A stretch of DNA of 64,000 nt from Larimichthys crocea. Taxonomy: Eukaryota; Chordata; Actinopteri; Sciaenidae. The translations under genes and the position numbers were made by a program. Numbering within the stretch: position 1 is the first letter of the stretch; every line of letters starts with the position of its first letter. The notes under the pieces are model-generated. The model was not told the DNA's origin, ran no database searches, and was given only the letters and a program-made list of their open reading frames with translations. Location of the stretch: contig NC_040027.1 in the NCBI RefSeq assembly GCF_000972845.2, forward strand, positions 9,519,158 to 9,583,157. The letters run 5' to 3'. Below are positions 25,286 through 37,677 of this stretch, piece by piece.

Positions 25286-25399
25286 GAAGTAAAGTGCACG
25301 CTTTGGCGAGCCCATGCTCATTTCTCAGTTTCCTCCGCGATGGAGAGTTGTTTTCCACCTGAGAAGAGGTATTACCCTGGCAACAGAAGTAGCAGTACA
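25286..25399 (+). other. Splice-bordered interval, weak exon candidate (copy B)
   Basis: Duplicate of 10,381-10,493, with acceptor-like cattttgcag and donor-like gtaagtgagg. The ATG at 25,340 opens 20 codons that read MESCFPPEKRYYPGNRSSST up to the donor. I recognise no protein family. The peptide differs from copy A in its middle because of two compensating indels. Confidence 0.15.
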
Positions 25400-27152
25400 G
25401 TAAGTGAGGAAGGTGTGTTCGGTCTGTGAAAGTGTGCTTTCATTGTAAACTACTTTATACGATAACCTGTGGGCACCTTTGTAAGCATGCCACACAAAAA
25501 ACAATAAGATTTTGGTTTAAAGCTTGTAAAATACAAACTAACTTGAACATGCATGCACGGGAAGATCAGTGTATTTAAAGCAGGTCAAGCATGAAATCAT
25601 ACAGAAAACTAAATTATTATCTATATTTCTTATGATCTGTAATAAGATTCTACATTAATATCAGAATACTGACCCCCAATATGAGTTAGGTTTTGTTGTT
25701 GGACAAATCTAGTCTTGTCAACATATTTTATATTTTCCAGGATAGATGGTCAATTTGAGGATTTATTAACAGTCCATGAAAGTCCAGTGATTAAATGAAT
25801 ACAACAACAAATAACTCTTTGGGTAACACTAAGCCTGCACATGTAAGACTGCACTGCCGAGCTTATAGCGTCTCCAGTGGTATCTGCGTATATAATGAGG
25901 AACTTTAGGCATACATTTAACAATAAGTTGAATTCAAGAGACCAGCACTAATAGTCCACACACAGAGAAATGATATGTCTTCAGGGAGCTGGGGAATTGA
26001 AGTGCATCACGCCCAGACTCTCCAGCCATCATGGCAGCAATGCACAGACAGTAGAATACGTCCACATTCACCGTGAGGGGGTGTAACTGTAAGATAACAT
26101 AAAAGCTTCTGCTGGGCATGTGAGACGGTAGTTCGAACTGTGACAGTCCAGAGAGAGTAGGAAAGGAAAAAAGCTTTCCATGCGTCAAGACACATGAGGG
26201 AGAGTCAGTCTGACACATCCTGTAAAATGAGAAAAGAGCCAGAAGTAGCTCATAGATCATCAGAATATGTTTCGTTCAGGGATTTCAGGAAAGAGTGAAA
26301 TATTGTTCCAAGACTGCATTTATCGAGTTTTGACTCAAACCTAGCTCAACCACATCAATATTTACTGGACCACTATATCTGCAGAGGAAAATTGAACAGC
26401 ACCCAGAAGGGAAACCTTATCAGTTTGTTTATGCTGTAATATCATTAGCACAATATTTTATTGAATGGTACCTTGAGATGAGGCTGAAATCTGTTTACAG
26501 GCTTGATATTATCCAGCATATGTGGAAAAATTAAATGTATAAATCCTTTTGTGGCTCCAAATCCAAGGTTATGTCTTTTGAGTCAGTACAAGTTTAAAAA
26601 TAATTTGAAAAAAAATTGAATCAGAGCTAGAGAAGTGAGTGTACCAAACCTGAGCCTCTGAAGCTCAAGCATAACAACTGAATCTCCAACTCAAGTTTCG
26701 TGGTTTGTGGCATTGTGGGTATTGTAGGCAATGGGTTTTGACAGGGAAGAGAAATGTGTAACATATATAAACAATAAATAAATAAAATCAACAATGTCTC
26801 TGACTCTGTTGCATAAGTTAAGAAAAGATGCCTGTACATGGTTCCCTACGAACGTTTTGCTCATCGCTATCCTCCATTCTCATGAGCTACACACTGATTA
26901 GAACCTTACCCATGTACACTGTATCACGAGGTGCATGGAAAGTCAGCACAATGTGAAATAATATATGGTTCATCCACTAGTGGTTACTCATCGAATTCTA
27001 AATCAAAACCTGACCCTAGGTAGGCGGCTGTTAACCTCTTGCATCGGCCATAAATCCAACTTTCATTTTGAAGGTGATGGAATGCAAATTCCCTGCATGA
27101 AAGTCGAAAATGTCCCATCCACCACCCCCGACAACCACACCCTTGCTTTAGA

Positions 27153-27730
27153 TTAGATATTCTTTATTCATCCCACAATGGGAAATTCCTTATTACATAC
27201 AGCAGCAGAGCGTAATATGCACTACAGAATTAAAGTAGAAAGGGCAAAACACACACGAGCAGACAGAAGTATCTTATAACCTGCACAATAAACAACAAAA
27301 CAAACACCCGGCAACAAGTACTGAAGGTAAAAGTGGCACGATATAAAAAGTATTGCAATGTAAGTGACCATGGTAATAAATATAATTTGTACATATATCT
27401 AGAGTAACCAATCTCAGTCTGGCTGCTGAAGGAGCTGCTCGGGACCCCACAGTGTCATGTAGGGGGTGAGAGGTGTTGCCCATGATGGATGTCAGCTTAG
27501 CCAGGCTGGTAAGCAAACTGCTTACTCCTTGGGGCGTGGCGTCTTCGGTACCGGGACCACACAGGAGGTCTTCCACAGAGCTGAGACTCAGGTTGAACAA
27601 GTGCCTGACCACACCACATTCGGCACAATCCTTGAGCAGTCTTTGGCTGATGCCGTCTGGGCCGGGGCCCTCCTTGCCTTGATCTTCTTAAGATGACTGC
27701 TCACCTGATCATCTGTTATGGAGAGGGGGT
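27153..27730. repeat. Dispersed TTTATTCATCC-type repeat (copy B)
   Basis: Counterpart of 12,297-12,945 but with about 80 bp missing near 27,395-27,425, where the sequence jumps from a short unrelated stretch to ggctgctgaaggagctgctc. The second half is nearly identical to copy A. Confidence 0.7.
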
Positions 27731-27964
27731 GGCTTGGTTTCTCCCCACTCCTTTTCCATGTACTGCGATGTTTTGCAGCCAGCATTCCTCCTTTCTGTCT
27801 GCGCCCACAGAGGCATCTGAAACACGATTATTTACATTGATATCTTTTTTTTTTCACAGGTTTCCACCCATTGCAAATCTAAAAATGGCTCCATCGACAA
27901 TGCACCCCTCTGATTATTCTAATACTATTCTTATGGAGGTTGTGAGAACATGTTGTGCTGTGCA

Positions 27965-28113
27965 TAGTGGGAAGCGACAAAGACATTATGAGCAGATGTG
28001 GACTTCAGTACTTGAGTAAAAGTACAGATACTCCAATACAAGTAAAAGTAGCTCATTCAAAATATTGCTTAAATAAAGTACTAAACTATTTGCTTAAAAA
28101 AATACTCTCAGGG
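27965..28113 (+). mobile_element. hAT-like MITE, left part
   Basis: More complete than in copy A: it includes cagtacttgagtaaaagtac, agatactcc, caatacaagtaaaagtagct and gtactaaactatttgcttaa. It is cut at 28,113 by an unrelated repeat and resumes at about 28,422. Confidence 0.65.
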
Positions 28114-28421
28114 AATACAGGAAAGGAAAGTAGCTTTATTGTCATTACACAATTAACTGATGCGCTTCAGCTGCAGACATTTTTATAGCTCAAAAAAACA
28201 AACAAATAAGGCAAGAAGCCGAAGAACACAGACTCAGCTGCATTCATCAACAAATTACATTTCTACATACTGTAGTTACATTTGAACACAGGGTGCTCAG
28301 CAGGAGTTTCTCTAGTTTCTTCCTCCATTGTATGGATTGTGTGGCATGACGTAGCACAGGCAATACAACTAAGACAAACCATACGTGAATCAGCAGAAAC
28401 AGTTTAGAGAGCATCAATAGA
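28114..28421. mobile_element. Nested insertion with TTTATTGTCATT start
   Basis: About 308 bp beginning acaggaaaggaaagtagctt then tattgtcattacac, a start seen in a common fish dispersed repeat. It separates two parts of an AGTAAAAGTAC-type MITE, so it inserted later. No open frame of interest and no clear terminal repeats were found. The class is unknown. Confidence 0.6.
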
Positions 28422-28505
28422 AATGTAAAAAGTACAATATTTGTCCTTCTCAAGTAAAAGTATTACCCAAAAATAATATTCAAGTAAAGTACAGATACTT
28501 CTTCA
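28422..28505 (+). mobile_element. hAT-like MITE, right part
   Basis: The text atgtaaaaagtacaatattt, tctcaagtaaaagtatta and caagtaaagtacagatactt continues the element interrupted at 28,113. Confidence 0.6.
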
Positions 28506-30789
28506 TCTATCTATTTAAACAGTCTGGTGCTCTTTTTTCTTTGTGTTGAATCAAACTTCATATTTGGTGTCAAAGTCGATTATTGTCGATAGTTTGTTCT
28601 TAAGCTCGAGCTGTTTGTTGATTAAGAAAAGAAAATCTCATTTGCGTGACAGTTCTCAGGGAACTGCAGAAACTTTCTAGAAGTCTCCTGGGGTCTGCAG
28701 AGTAAAGTACAGAAAACAAATGATAAAGCGAGAAAAAAAAGAAAAGCAGCAATCACATGTGTAAACAGCTCCTCCACGCCTCACTGCCTTGTTGCAGAAA
28801 CCGCATCATGTCATGCTTTTCATACTAATGAGAGACAATTAGTCCAGAGAAACAGTGAGCCACTCCTTTATGTGTCAAACACAGCATTCTATTTAATGTG
28901 GACTCGTTTGTTATGCACCCAGGGCTTATTACTGGATGGATGGCTCTGGTCATGATTGTTGACTCAGCACCGAGGTATGAGAATTTAATTGCAAAGCGTT
29001 GTCTGCATCATGTAGCAGCCCAACTGTGCAAGTCTCCCCTGTTATCAATTACGTTACATCAAATATATTGAATGGGTTTTTTAAAGTGAAACTCCTCCCA
29101 GTCGAGTGTTAGTTATGATTCGTCCTGACAGGCGTGCGTGAGTTATCAGTCCTCTTTGAAACGTAGTTTGTCAGATTTTCACTTGAAGTGTATAAAGTGT
29201 AGGCGTGAGTAGTGAGAATGTTTCATTTGGTGCCCAATTCAAATGATTTTGTGTTCACTTGAAAAAGATGCTGTGGCCAAGTCTGCCGAGGGTCATTACA
29301 GTACCACAGTGAGATTCAGCTGGTTAAGTTTTCATCCAGGGTTTGTCAACAGCCAATATCTCTTTTTTTTTTAGAAAATAAATCTGCATATTTATGCTGT
29401 AATTTAACATAACAGTGAGACAGAGAAACATGAACTCTCAAAAAATAACAAGACAAAAATGGCAAAGTGAAAAAGCTAAATTATATAGTCACGCCAAGAT
29501 TTGAATATTGAATATAATGATACGTTAAAATATACATTAATGTGGTACTAGGAAGCGTCTTTAGCAACTAATTAAGAACAGATCTTTGAATTTAAGTGGA
29601 AAAGTTTGCATACAGTCCACAAAGGATTGTAAAAGTGGAGCCAGTGGAGCCATTTTTTACAGCAGAAAATCATAGATATCAATGTAATGATGTGTATTCC
29701 CAGCTCCAGTCATTGATGACAACTTAAACTATCTAAAATACAAAGCTCAGGACATTGTTTTCCATGTTTTAATACCATGGGGATGATTTTAAAACGATGG
29801 GCAGCATATAGAAGAGGAGTTCTGGGGTGCTAAGTAAATTGAATTACCAACACTAGGACAAATATCTGTAAAGAACGCCACCAACATCAGCCCAGACTAC
29901 AGATAAACTGTGCTGTATATTGTACTGTTGGGGGCCTCTGTAATACTGGTCGACCGTACAGTGAACCACCGTATTTGAAATTCTTTTTTTTTTTTCTGGA
30001 AGTGTGAAAGTTATCACATGCTACCTTCCACACATCCGCCCTGCATTCAGCACATTTGCCTCTGTTGATTTGCTATATGTTGCGATCATGAGAAAAGTGC
30101 CAAGTCTGATCAGTGTTAAGATAGTCCTCTGTGGTACTGTGTGTGTCACCACCACACAGTCACAGCTACGAACGGAAAGCTCGCTGGTGACTAACCTGAT
30201 TCCATCTGACAGCTTTCACATAATCTCCACATCATCCCCAAATAGAAAAAAAAAAAAAATAAATAGATGCTGTGTGAAAATGGAGGCTGTGAGTGAATCA
30301 AAAGCAGTCTTCAGTCTCTCGGCTGATTTATTGTGGAAGTCATACTATGAATTTAATTGTAAACATAAAGCTTTTGTTTTCTAAAGCTATGATTAATGGC
30401 ACTATACCGTTTCCTGCTGTGTTTGAATGGCGTGATTAATGATCCAATTTCTAAGGAAATATATACAGGAAGTATATATGAATGCATTATTGATGACTTT
30501 CGAATGTTAGAGGATGGTCGAAGTTTTGAGGTTCTTTCTCTGTACGGTTTGTTTAAGCCCTGGACTGCATCACATTTAAATGATTGGCTTTCTGTGCTGT
30601 GACATTCTTGAGATGACAAAACTCCAAAAAAAATTACAGCTCCATCAACTGTGACTGTATTTTTGTTGCTCGGGCTCAGAATGCTACAACATAACTAAAA
30701 CCATATGTAGGTCAGACAGGGCAACGGACACAAGCAGTCAGAAAATCTTACAGGTTGTACACACACTTTATTTGGAGAGGTACTGGTAG
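28506..30789. other. Non-coding sequence, no feature seen
   Basis: AT-rich single-copy sequence with short poly(T) and poly(A) runs (about 29,984-29,997 and 30,247-30,260). Short frames at 30,004-30,384 and 30,396-30,602 have no recognisable domain, splice context or family motif. I see no gene here. Confidence 0.6.
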
Positions 30790-30865
30790 CTGGAGAGGTA
30801 CCAGTTCACCTTCTGGGCACTGCTGAGGTGCCTTTGAGCAAGACACCAAACCCCTAAAAGCCTAA
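30790..30865 (+). repeat. Dispersed fish repeat fragment (GAGGTGCC-TTGAGCAAG)
   Basis: The text ctggagaggtaccagttcac, ggcactgctgaggtgccttt and gagcaagacaccaaacccct matches a widely distributed teleost repeat. Only a fragment is present. A much weaker match (cctgagcaaggc) is near 42,377. Confidence 0.65.
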
Positions 30866-32899
30866 CTAACTCCACCATTAATAAAGTAAATCTTCTACGT
30901 CTTCTTTTTTGTCTTCATCATCTTCTAAACATGAGATAACCAGCGTTTGAAATGTATTTAATATAGGTTACTGCAATACAAGATGGTAGACGTATTTTTA
31001 TGAGGAGCAGTGGATCTTTAGGGGGTCATCAGTTTATGCTGACTATATTTCAAGTTTGCACTTGTGCACTTATTCAGATATTGAATATTTATTGTGTATA
31101 AGGGCTTAGAACATTATGTTCTGTTATGTTTCATGACTTGTTTCAGCAGTTTTTGGGTCGCTTCCATTAGTTAAACAGGTTTGGTGCAAATTCATTTTTG
31201 GCCAAAAATTCCCTCCGAAATATCACAATAAGGCAACTAGGAACACCGAGTTTCAAAACGTGGTACCTCTATTACGAAATGGTTACTATGGGGACTAACA
31301 TCATCATGCATTAATACAATTGGGCTTATTGAATTCGCAAGAGTCTCAGCTTCCCAGTCAGACAATTTATGCAATTCAAACACTGTTAAGGGAGTTTAGT
31401 ATGCAGAAATATTTAAATACACTAGGCAAAACACATTTATACTGCATGCCCAAAGCTGCATGGGATTAACATAATGTGGGCATGCCTGTAAAAAGGACTC
31501 TTGTGGGCGTTATTTAGCCCCCTTCCCAACAAGATAGGCATGGATGATACCAAACTGATTGACTGACTTTTTACCCAAAGGAGAGAAGATAATCCTCATG
31601 ATAAATGATCCAAATGTTTTATAAAGTCGGCTCGAGTGAGCAGCCCTGCCTCAGATCCGTAAACTTCAAATGAAGAGGAAACAGAAGAAAATTGAATTTA
31701 ATGACCAAATCCTTGTACGTGCATGATGCAAACCTCAGCCACAACTGGTCTGTCATGTCAGTCACTCATTACTGCGACAGTCATTGCAAAAATGAAGTAA
31801 GCCAAATGTAGCAGAGTTCCTTTGCAGGGCAGAAATAAATAATACAGCAGACGCCCATGAAAGACATCATCATGGACAGGGAGATTACAGATCATCCCTT
31901 GTTATGGGAAAGACGGTCGCAGAATAATGAGTGCAAATCAAATAGAAGGAAAATAACACTCCTCTGATTGTGTTTTTCATCATCCCTAATTAGCACCTAG
32001 ACCTTGCACCATTTCAGTATGCAGACTTTGCCAAGTCTGCCCACAAAACACAATTGGGCAGTTTTATTAATGCCTTTCCACAACTCAGTCTCTCTCTCTT
32101 GCCAATGTGACGGTATTGTGTTGCTATTTAAGAAGTCAGGGCATTGTGATCTGTTTCCTGGGAGTGCAGTTGTTGTTGTTTTTTTCTTTTTGGTAATTAA
32201 ATTTCTTTCTTCAAGCCTTTTATCAACTGCTCTAGTATTTGCGGTCTATCTGTCACTCTAATAGGGCTGTTTTTTCCCCTCTCCCTCTGGGTGTATGAAA
32301 GAATTTAAATCTATCAGATTATGCAATCCTACTGCACATGGAAAACTAATGAAAACAAGGCAATGGGAAATTAATTTGAAATGATTTGAAAGCAAAGTCT
32401 GCACCAGGAAACTCAGACGCAAAATTAGAGCCTCATTCAGCGGGAAGAAACATGACTGAGGCCTTTAGAAAATCCTTGAAACGGTTGTCTCTCTGGCTGT
32501 ACAGGCTATAAGTTTCCCCCGGCAGTGCTATAAAAGGTTTAATTTGAATACTAATATCACATATGCTTCAATGGATCAGTGGTCATGTGAAGACTGCAGC
32601 TCACTTTTTCCCAGTTTAGATTCCCCCTTCGAAATATGCATAGATCAGATATAAGCACTCTGCAGACAAGGCCGTAAGGGATAAGACAGGTATCAGAGAG
32701 GTCTTTTTTTCAGCAGTTCTCCACTTGTTATAAGTCTCTCTGATCTCCTCAAGCACTACCACTTGGAAAGGCACTGTATAGAATATGATGTATTCAGGAA
32801 AGAAGATAAAAGACATTACAACTATTTTGAGACACCTTGTGCATCAGACAGAAGGTCAGATATCTGAATTCATCACCATCATCATTTCCACTACTGCTT

Positions 32900-32900
<1 letters not shown>
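30866..32900. other. Non-coding sequence, possible conserved element
   Basis: No open frame with a recognisable domain. The part at about 31,985-32,110 and 32,290-32,610 is rich in TAATTA-like, ATGCAAT and ATTTGAAT words typical of homeodomain and POU binding sites, and is free of the repeats seen elsewhere. That would fit an ancient conserved non-coding element but cannot be established from one genome. Confidence 0.35.
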
Positions 32901-32988
<88 letters not shown>

Positions 32989-32989
32989 G
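32901..32989. repeat. (TAGA)22 microsatellite
   Basis: About 22 perfect TAGA units. This is a long, uninterrupted tract and therefore likely to vary in length. Confidence 0.98.
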
Positions 32990-33619
32990 TTAGGAAATAG
33001 AAGATATTTTAAAGTACTTAATTTTTATGAGAAAGAATATGTTCTTAATTAGTCAACAGGTGAATAATTCTTCTTTCATAAATTGTTTTGACTGTGGTAT
33101 ATCTGCTCTTACTTTGTCCAGTGGGGAAACAAAAAACTGTCTGTCACGAATTCTCCAAATACATTTGATAGAAATTTAATTGTACTCAATAAGCAAGGTT
33201 TATGAGTATCAGAACATTTTCTTCTGAACATCATATATTGCGGTGTGCACCGCATCTGACTGGATCTCACGTTTGGACAAGTACCAGTAGACCAAGTCTA
33301 GGTTAGACCAGTAACATTTCATGACATTTTTCAATCCAACACAAATCTGAATTTAATGTCATTCAAGTACAAACAGTAGCAGTAGCACATGGTAAAATAT
33401 GCAGACAGAGATTAAATCGGTTCCAATAATCAGAGCAGCAGAATTTCCTCTCTAATAGCGTAGATAACAAAATGAATGTGAAAATGTGTCAGTGGAAAAG
33501 ACATCCACCTCTAAATAACACAATGCCAACACTTCGACAGCATGATGTAATCAGGTTTATGTTTATTATGTGTAAAAGGGTCTAGGTTCAGTGCTACACT
33601 GTGTTTACTGATGCGAGTG

Positions 33620-33775
33620 TTCCTCTATGCTGACGATACTCTCATTTATTGCCCTGTTTCCATTCAAATTCAGACTCTAACCTGTTTCACTTATAACAAA
33701 GCCCAGTAATTCTTTGTTAACTTGAAGCTTGTCTCCAGTGCTGGGAAAGCAGTCATTATGTTACTGACAAATTTT
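33620..33775 (+). pseudogene. LINE reverse transcriptase core relic
   Basis: The frame starting at 33,620 reads FLYADDTLIYC, containing the YADD catalytic box of non-LTR reverse transcriptases. After one stop codon at 33,707 the same frame continues as FFVNLKLVSSAGKAVIML, which resembles the family's LKLVLNxxKTKxMLF block 25-30 residues downstream. It is a short degenerate piece of an L2/CR1-type element with no other recognisable part around it. It is inactive. Confidence 0.65.
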
Positions 33776-36700
33776 ATTAGGAAGCTTTTGAACCCAGCAG
33801 CTAATAAAAACCGTGGCAAAACGACTGACTTTGTTTCCTCACACATATCCAGGAATGGCCTAAAACATTTTTCCTTGACTCCTTGGCTAAGAGTGTTTGT
33901 GTCTATTATCTTTATACCTATGATGTAGCACACATACACATGCATCTTATCAATGCAAATACCTGTATACTGTATGTCATAGTGCATTAGGATTCGTCAC
34001 AAATAGCAAGGCTCTTGCCCATCACTGCTCTTACATTTAGTTTTGTTGCTCTTCCATCTAAGAAGCTGTGCTTGAGTTTATAAATTATATATTTACATAA
34101 AAAAAAAAAACGTATCTAAATATATTCAACAAAAGTTTGTGAATATCTGTGCCCTTCTTGCCAGGGCTAACGTTTGTCAACAGCACCCAAGGCTAGCACT
34201 GAATAGGTAAAATAACCTTTATAGATTCTGTTTGCAGTTTTTTTCCAGCCTTGTTGCAGAAGGTTTCAGCAAACAGTGGTCTCTTTGAGAGAATATAAAT
34301 GCTGGATCTCTTCTATTTTTATGATAATTTATTTTGTGACCTATTTTGTGTGTAAGATGTGACCATATTGCATTCCATAACTACTCTTTTTACAAGATTT
34401 GTGGATCATCAATGGTTTATTCAGGCTTTTTATTTAAGTAAACAAGCAATACCTTCACGTAAACTGATACACTACTAACATTCTGTAACACATTGATCTT
34501 TAGCTGTCAAATATATGCCCCTGATTAAAAGATTCAATATTTACCTTTAAGATAAAATAGAGTAGAAGTACAAAGTAGCATGAAACGGAGATATAAAAAC
34601 TACTAACAATACTTAAATGAATGTACTTTCAAGCACTGTGAAAAACATGTCTTTGCTGTTTTTCTGGTCCTAAAAGTATTCGAAAAACTTCGTTTTCACC
34701 TAAGGACTGAATTGTTAACATTTGGAAAACACATTTATTTTCATTTAACTACAACAAAATTATGCCTTAAGGGGGTTGATATGGTGGCTGATCAATGCCA
34801 ATAATAACTTTTTAATTTGAACAGGTTCGTGCCACAGACCTCTGCAGCAGGAGATGCTGATGCTGAATCCAATCATTGTTTTTGCACATCCTGGGAAACC
34901 TAAAGAGGAATTAAAAGTTCCCTGCATAGTTCTTGTATACAAGAGTATAAAAGTTTTATGTTTTACCCATTGGGCATATCCTTCATTGTTTAGAATCCAT
35001 ATTTACTGGCTTATGGTTTTCTTCTCTGCCTTTGGTGGAGCATTGCTGTATATCTCAGTGCATTACTTTCATCTTTACATCAGTGGAATGGTGTGAAACT
35101 ATTTGCAGGAAAGTGAATCATATCCTTGCCATGGTGTTGGAGACAAAACAAACAGAGACCTGCTCATTAGAAAACCGTTATGTATCTAGATAGCAGGAAA
35201 GTAGGAACTTTCACATAATTAAATGTTGCAATATTTAACTGTCCAAAGTGTTTGAAGAGAACAGAAATGTTGACATTGTCTTTGATATTACTAAAAGTTT
35301 CACCCTTAGAGAAAACAAAACTCTCTAATATGACTCTTTATGGTAATTCGTGTAAGTGTTATATAGATAATTGTTTAAGTGTTGTTGCTTATTTTCTGCA
35401 CCGTTCACACCATCCAAAACACATCATGTTAAAGCTGTCACATTAGTAAGCGGGCTAGTTTAATAAACAATAATTATGCCAGCACATGATGAAAGACTCC
35501 ACTAAATGATTTTAATGTTCAGACACATGAGCTTATATTATAATATAGTATATATAAGAATTATATTTATTGTTCACATGTTAATTAGAAGTTAAACTTA
35601 AATTAATTATTCCATTTTATTACAGCAGAGAGTTTGAGCAAGGGCAGCTGAAGTTTCTTAAATCTTGTCCTTACATGGAACTCTACTCCCCATAAGGCCA
35701 TACGTAATTTAACTTTATCTTAATTAAATCAATAATATTACCTTCATTATGTCTGGTTTAATTGTATGCTATATATCCGCTGGGATTTTTTTTTCCCCAT
35801 CCTGTTTGTATTTCTTTCTCTCGTGTAGCCGACCTTGAGGCTGAAATCCCTGCGTGTCCTTCATTAGTAATTAACAGCTGTGTGCTCTTCTCCAGAGATG
35901 TATAGATGTCAGTTGCCTTTGTCGGCATCCGTGTTTCTGCTGCGGTGCGAGTGCTGATGGTCTGCAATTCTTCTGCAGAAGCAGGGGGAAATTATCAGGA
36001 CCTCTTGAACTCCACAAACCCCCCGTGTGAGATAAAGAAGTTGAATTTATTTCCTGAAATTACTGCTTCCAGAATATGCTTGAGCTCTCCCTGGACACCC
36101 AGCAGATGTCACTCAAAATGGGCTCTACCAAAGAGACTCCCTTCTTTCCCTCCACTGAGGTTTGCCGTACAATATTCATCATTTTCTATTACTACTGGAA
36201 GAATATTCCAAAGGCAGCTTTCATTGTCATGAATATTATCCTCTGGCTTGTGTTTAAATACAGTTTGTTACTGAATTAAAATCTGTTATTTGATTCAAAT
36301 GAACATCCGTCTCCATTAATGATGTGTTCTGTGGTTTTGGAGCAAACAAAAGCTGTAACTGTTCTGGTATTTATAAAGTTATGAGGACCAAATGTCTGCA
36401 CAAATCCAGAGAGATTAAACATCATTGTCCTTTAACCTCAAATGAAATGATCTCACAGGGAGTGTGTGAAGAAATGGGAAGATTCAAGTTCAATCATGGC
36501 CACTTTCATAAAGGAAGTCTAAAGTCTTATTATCTCAGTTAAGTTAAATACATGCAATATTGTAGATATCAAAACAGCTCACTGATCTAATGACAGTTCT
36601 ATTCTACGTGTCTCAAACTGTCTACAAATCCACGAGCACGCCAAAATGACAATGTCTTCATTTTGTTAAGAAGTGCGTTTTGTGCTCAGCCATGCAGTGA

Positions 36701-37239
36701 CAAAACACACCTCCAATGAAGGTTGATTGTAGTCGGCCTTGGACGTTTTTGCTGGAAGCGATAGTGAAAACAAGTCAGAAAAAGAGAGAAACAACAAAAA
36801 CAAAAGTGCAGTGTCAAGAAAACTGGACTCACAAAATTATAAAGTGAAGCCCCAACAGAACATTTGATGTGCCTACAGGATGTGTTATCATAATCCGTCT
36901 ATCAAAAGTGGAATATCACTCTCAGCTGATTAATAAATGAAGTAGGACTAGCAGCTCTTCCCGTGGAAAATCTCAAGAGATCCACTTCAAAATAAGTTGA
37001 TCCCGACGGGATTTAAATTACAGAAGGACCAGCAAGTTTGGCAATAAACAGTAGGTAGGTAATTGCATTAAAATGACCCACTTGCACCCTCTGGGGTTGG
37101 GATTAAAATTGCTGAAGAGCTCAGGAAATGTTAGAATCATCCCACCTCCTATAGAGAAATAAATCCAGTCCAAATGGGACTTTACTGTCACTGTTATGTT
37201 GAACGGAAGCAGACTTAAATAGCAAACACAAGCTAGTGT
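33776..37239. other. Non-coding sequence, no clear feature
   Basis: AT-rich single-copy DNA. A pyrimidine-rich stretch followed by AG lies at about 35,786-35,828, but the sequence after it has stops and no donor at a sensible distance. Frames at 34,854-35,096, 35,906-36,232 and 36,076-36,279 show no recognisable family. Confidence 0.6.
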
Positions 37240-37605
37240 CCAGAATCAGCTTTAACAGTTTATTGAACCAGAGGTGCAGGAGTGCAGTTGCAGGATGAGA
37301 TCTTGCAGTGAGCCGAGCCGGGCTGGTGGCAAAACTCCAGGAGGTAGATGCAGGGACGAGACAGAGCTGGATGTGGCCGAATTCCTGGAGCACAGTGTGA
37401 TTAAGGTTAATCAGATATCACAGCGAAGACTCGTGTTCCAAAGCCACTCACAAAGTTGGCCATTACAGTTACAAGGGAGACTGAACAATGTGGTGGAGTC
37501 TGGGAGATTGAGCCAGTCTTTTATACTGCATGGGTTGATTGCATGATGAGGGACAGGTGGTGAGGTGATCAGGCAGGTGAGAGGGAGAACCGGAGGCCAC
37601 ACCCA
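37240..37605 (-). mobile_element. Probable solo LTR
   Basis: Read on the minus strand, the block has a GC-box-poor upstream part ending with a TATAAAAG box (37,518-37,525), then about 255 nt of C-rich leader-like sequence, then AATAAA (37,259-37,264) followed by a T- and G-rich stretch. This order (promoter, short R region, poly(A) signal) is the structure of a retrotransposon LTR. No gag-pol sequence is adjacent, so it would be a solo LTR. Exact ends and target duplication were not resolved. The upstream edge runs into a CA microsatellite. Confidence 0.6.
37518..37525 (-). promoter_or_regulatory. TATA box of the probable LTR
   Basis: TATAAAAG on the minus strand, within gcagtataaaagactggc. 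It is about 255 nt upstream of the AATAAA at 37,259-37,264. Confidence 0.55.
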
Positions 37606-37606
37606 A

Positions 37607-37607
37607 C

Positions 37608-37661
<54 letters not shown>

Positions 37662-37677
37662 GACAGACAGACAGACA
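37607..37677. repeat. Compound (CA)n(AGAC)n microsatellite
   Basis: About 25 CA units directly joined to five AGAC units. It abuts the probable LTR. Confidence 0.97.

Larger units (their letters stand above)
14237..28113 (+). repeat. Duplicated block, copy B
   Basis: Direct copy of 1-13,298. It begins at catgatacagtccatgatca, matching position 1, and ends at ctctcagggaa, matching 13,298. It is longer mainly because of scattered small insertions, a copy-specific CT tract (17,560-17,745) and local stutters such as cagatctgatctgtgg. It lacks about 80 bp of the repeat at 12,535-12,615. The left third and several inner blocks have an indel roughly every 10-30 bases, whereas 24.6-27.7 kb is close to copy A. 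Errors look like unpolished long-read consensus rather than evolved divergence. Confidence 0.93.
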
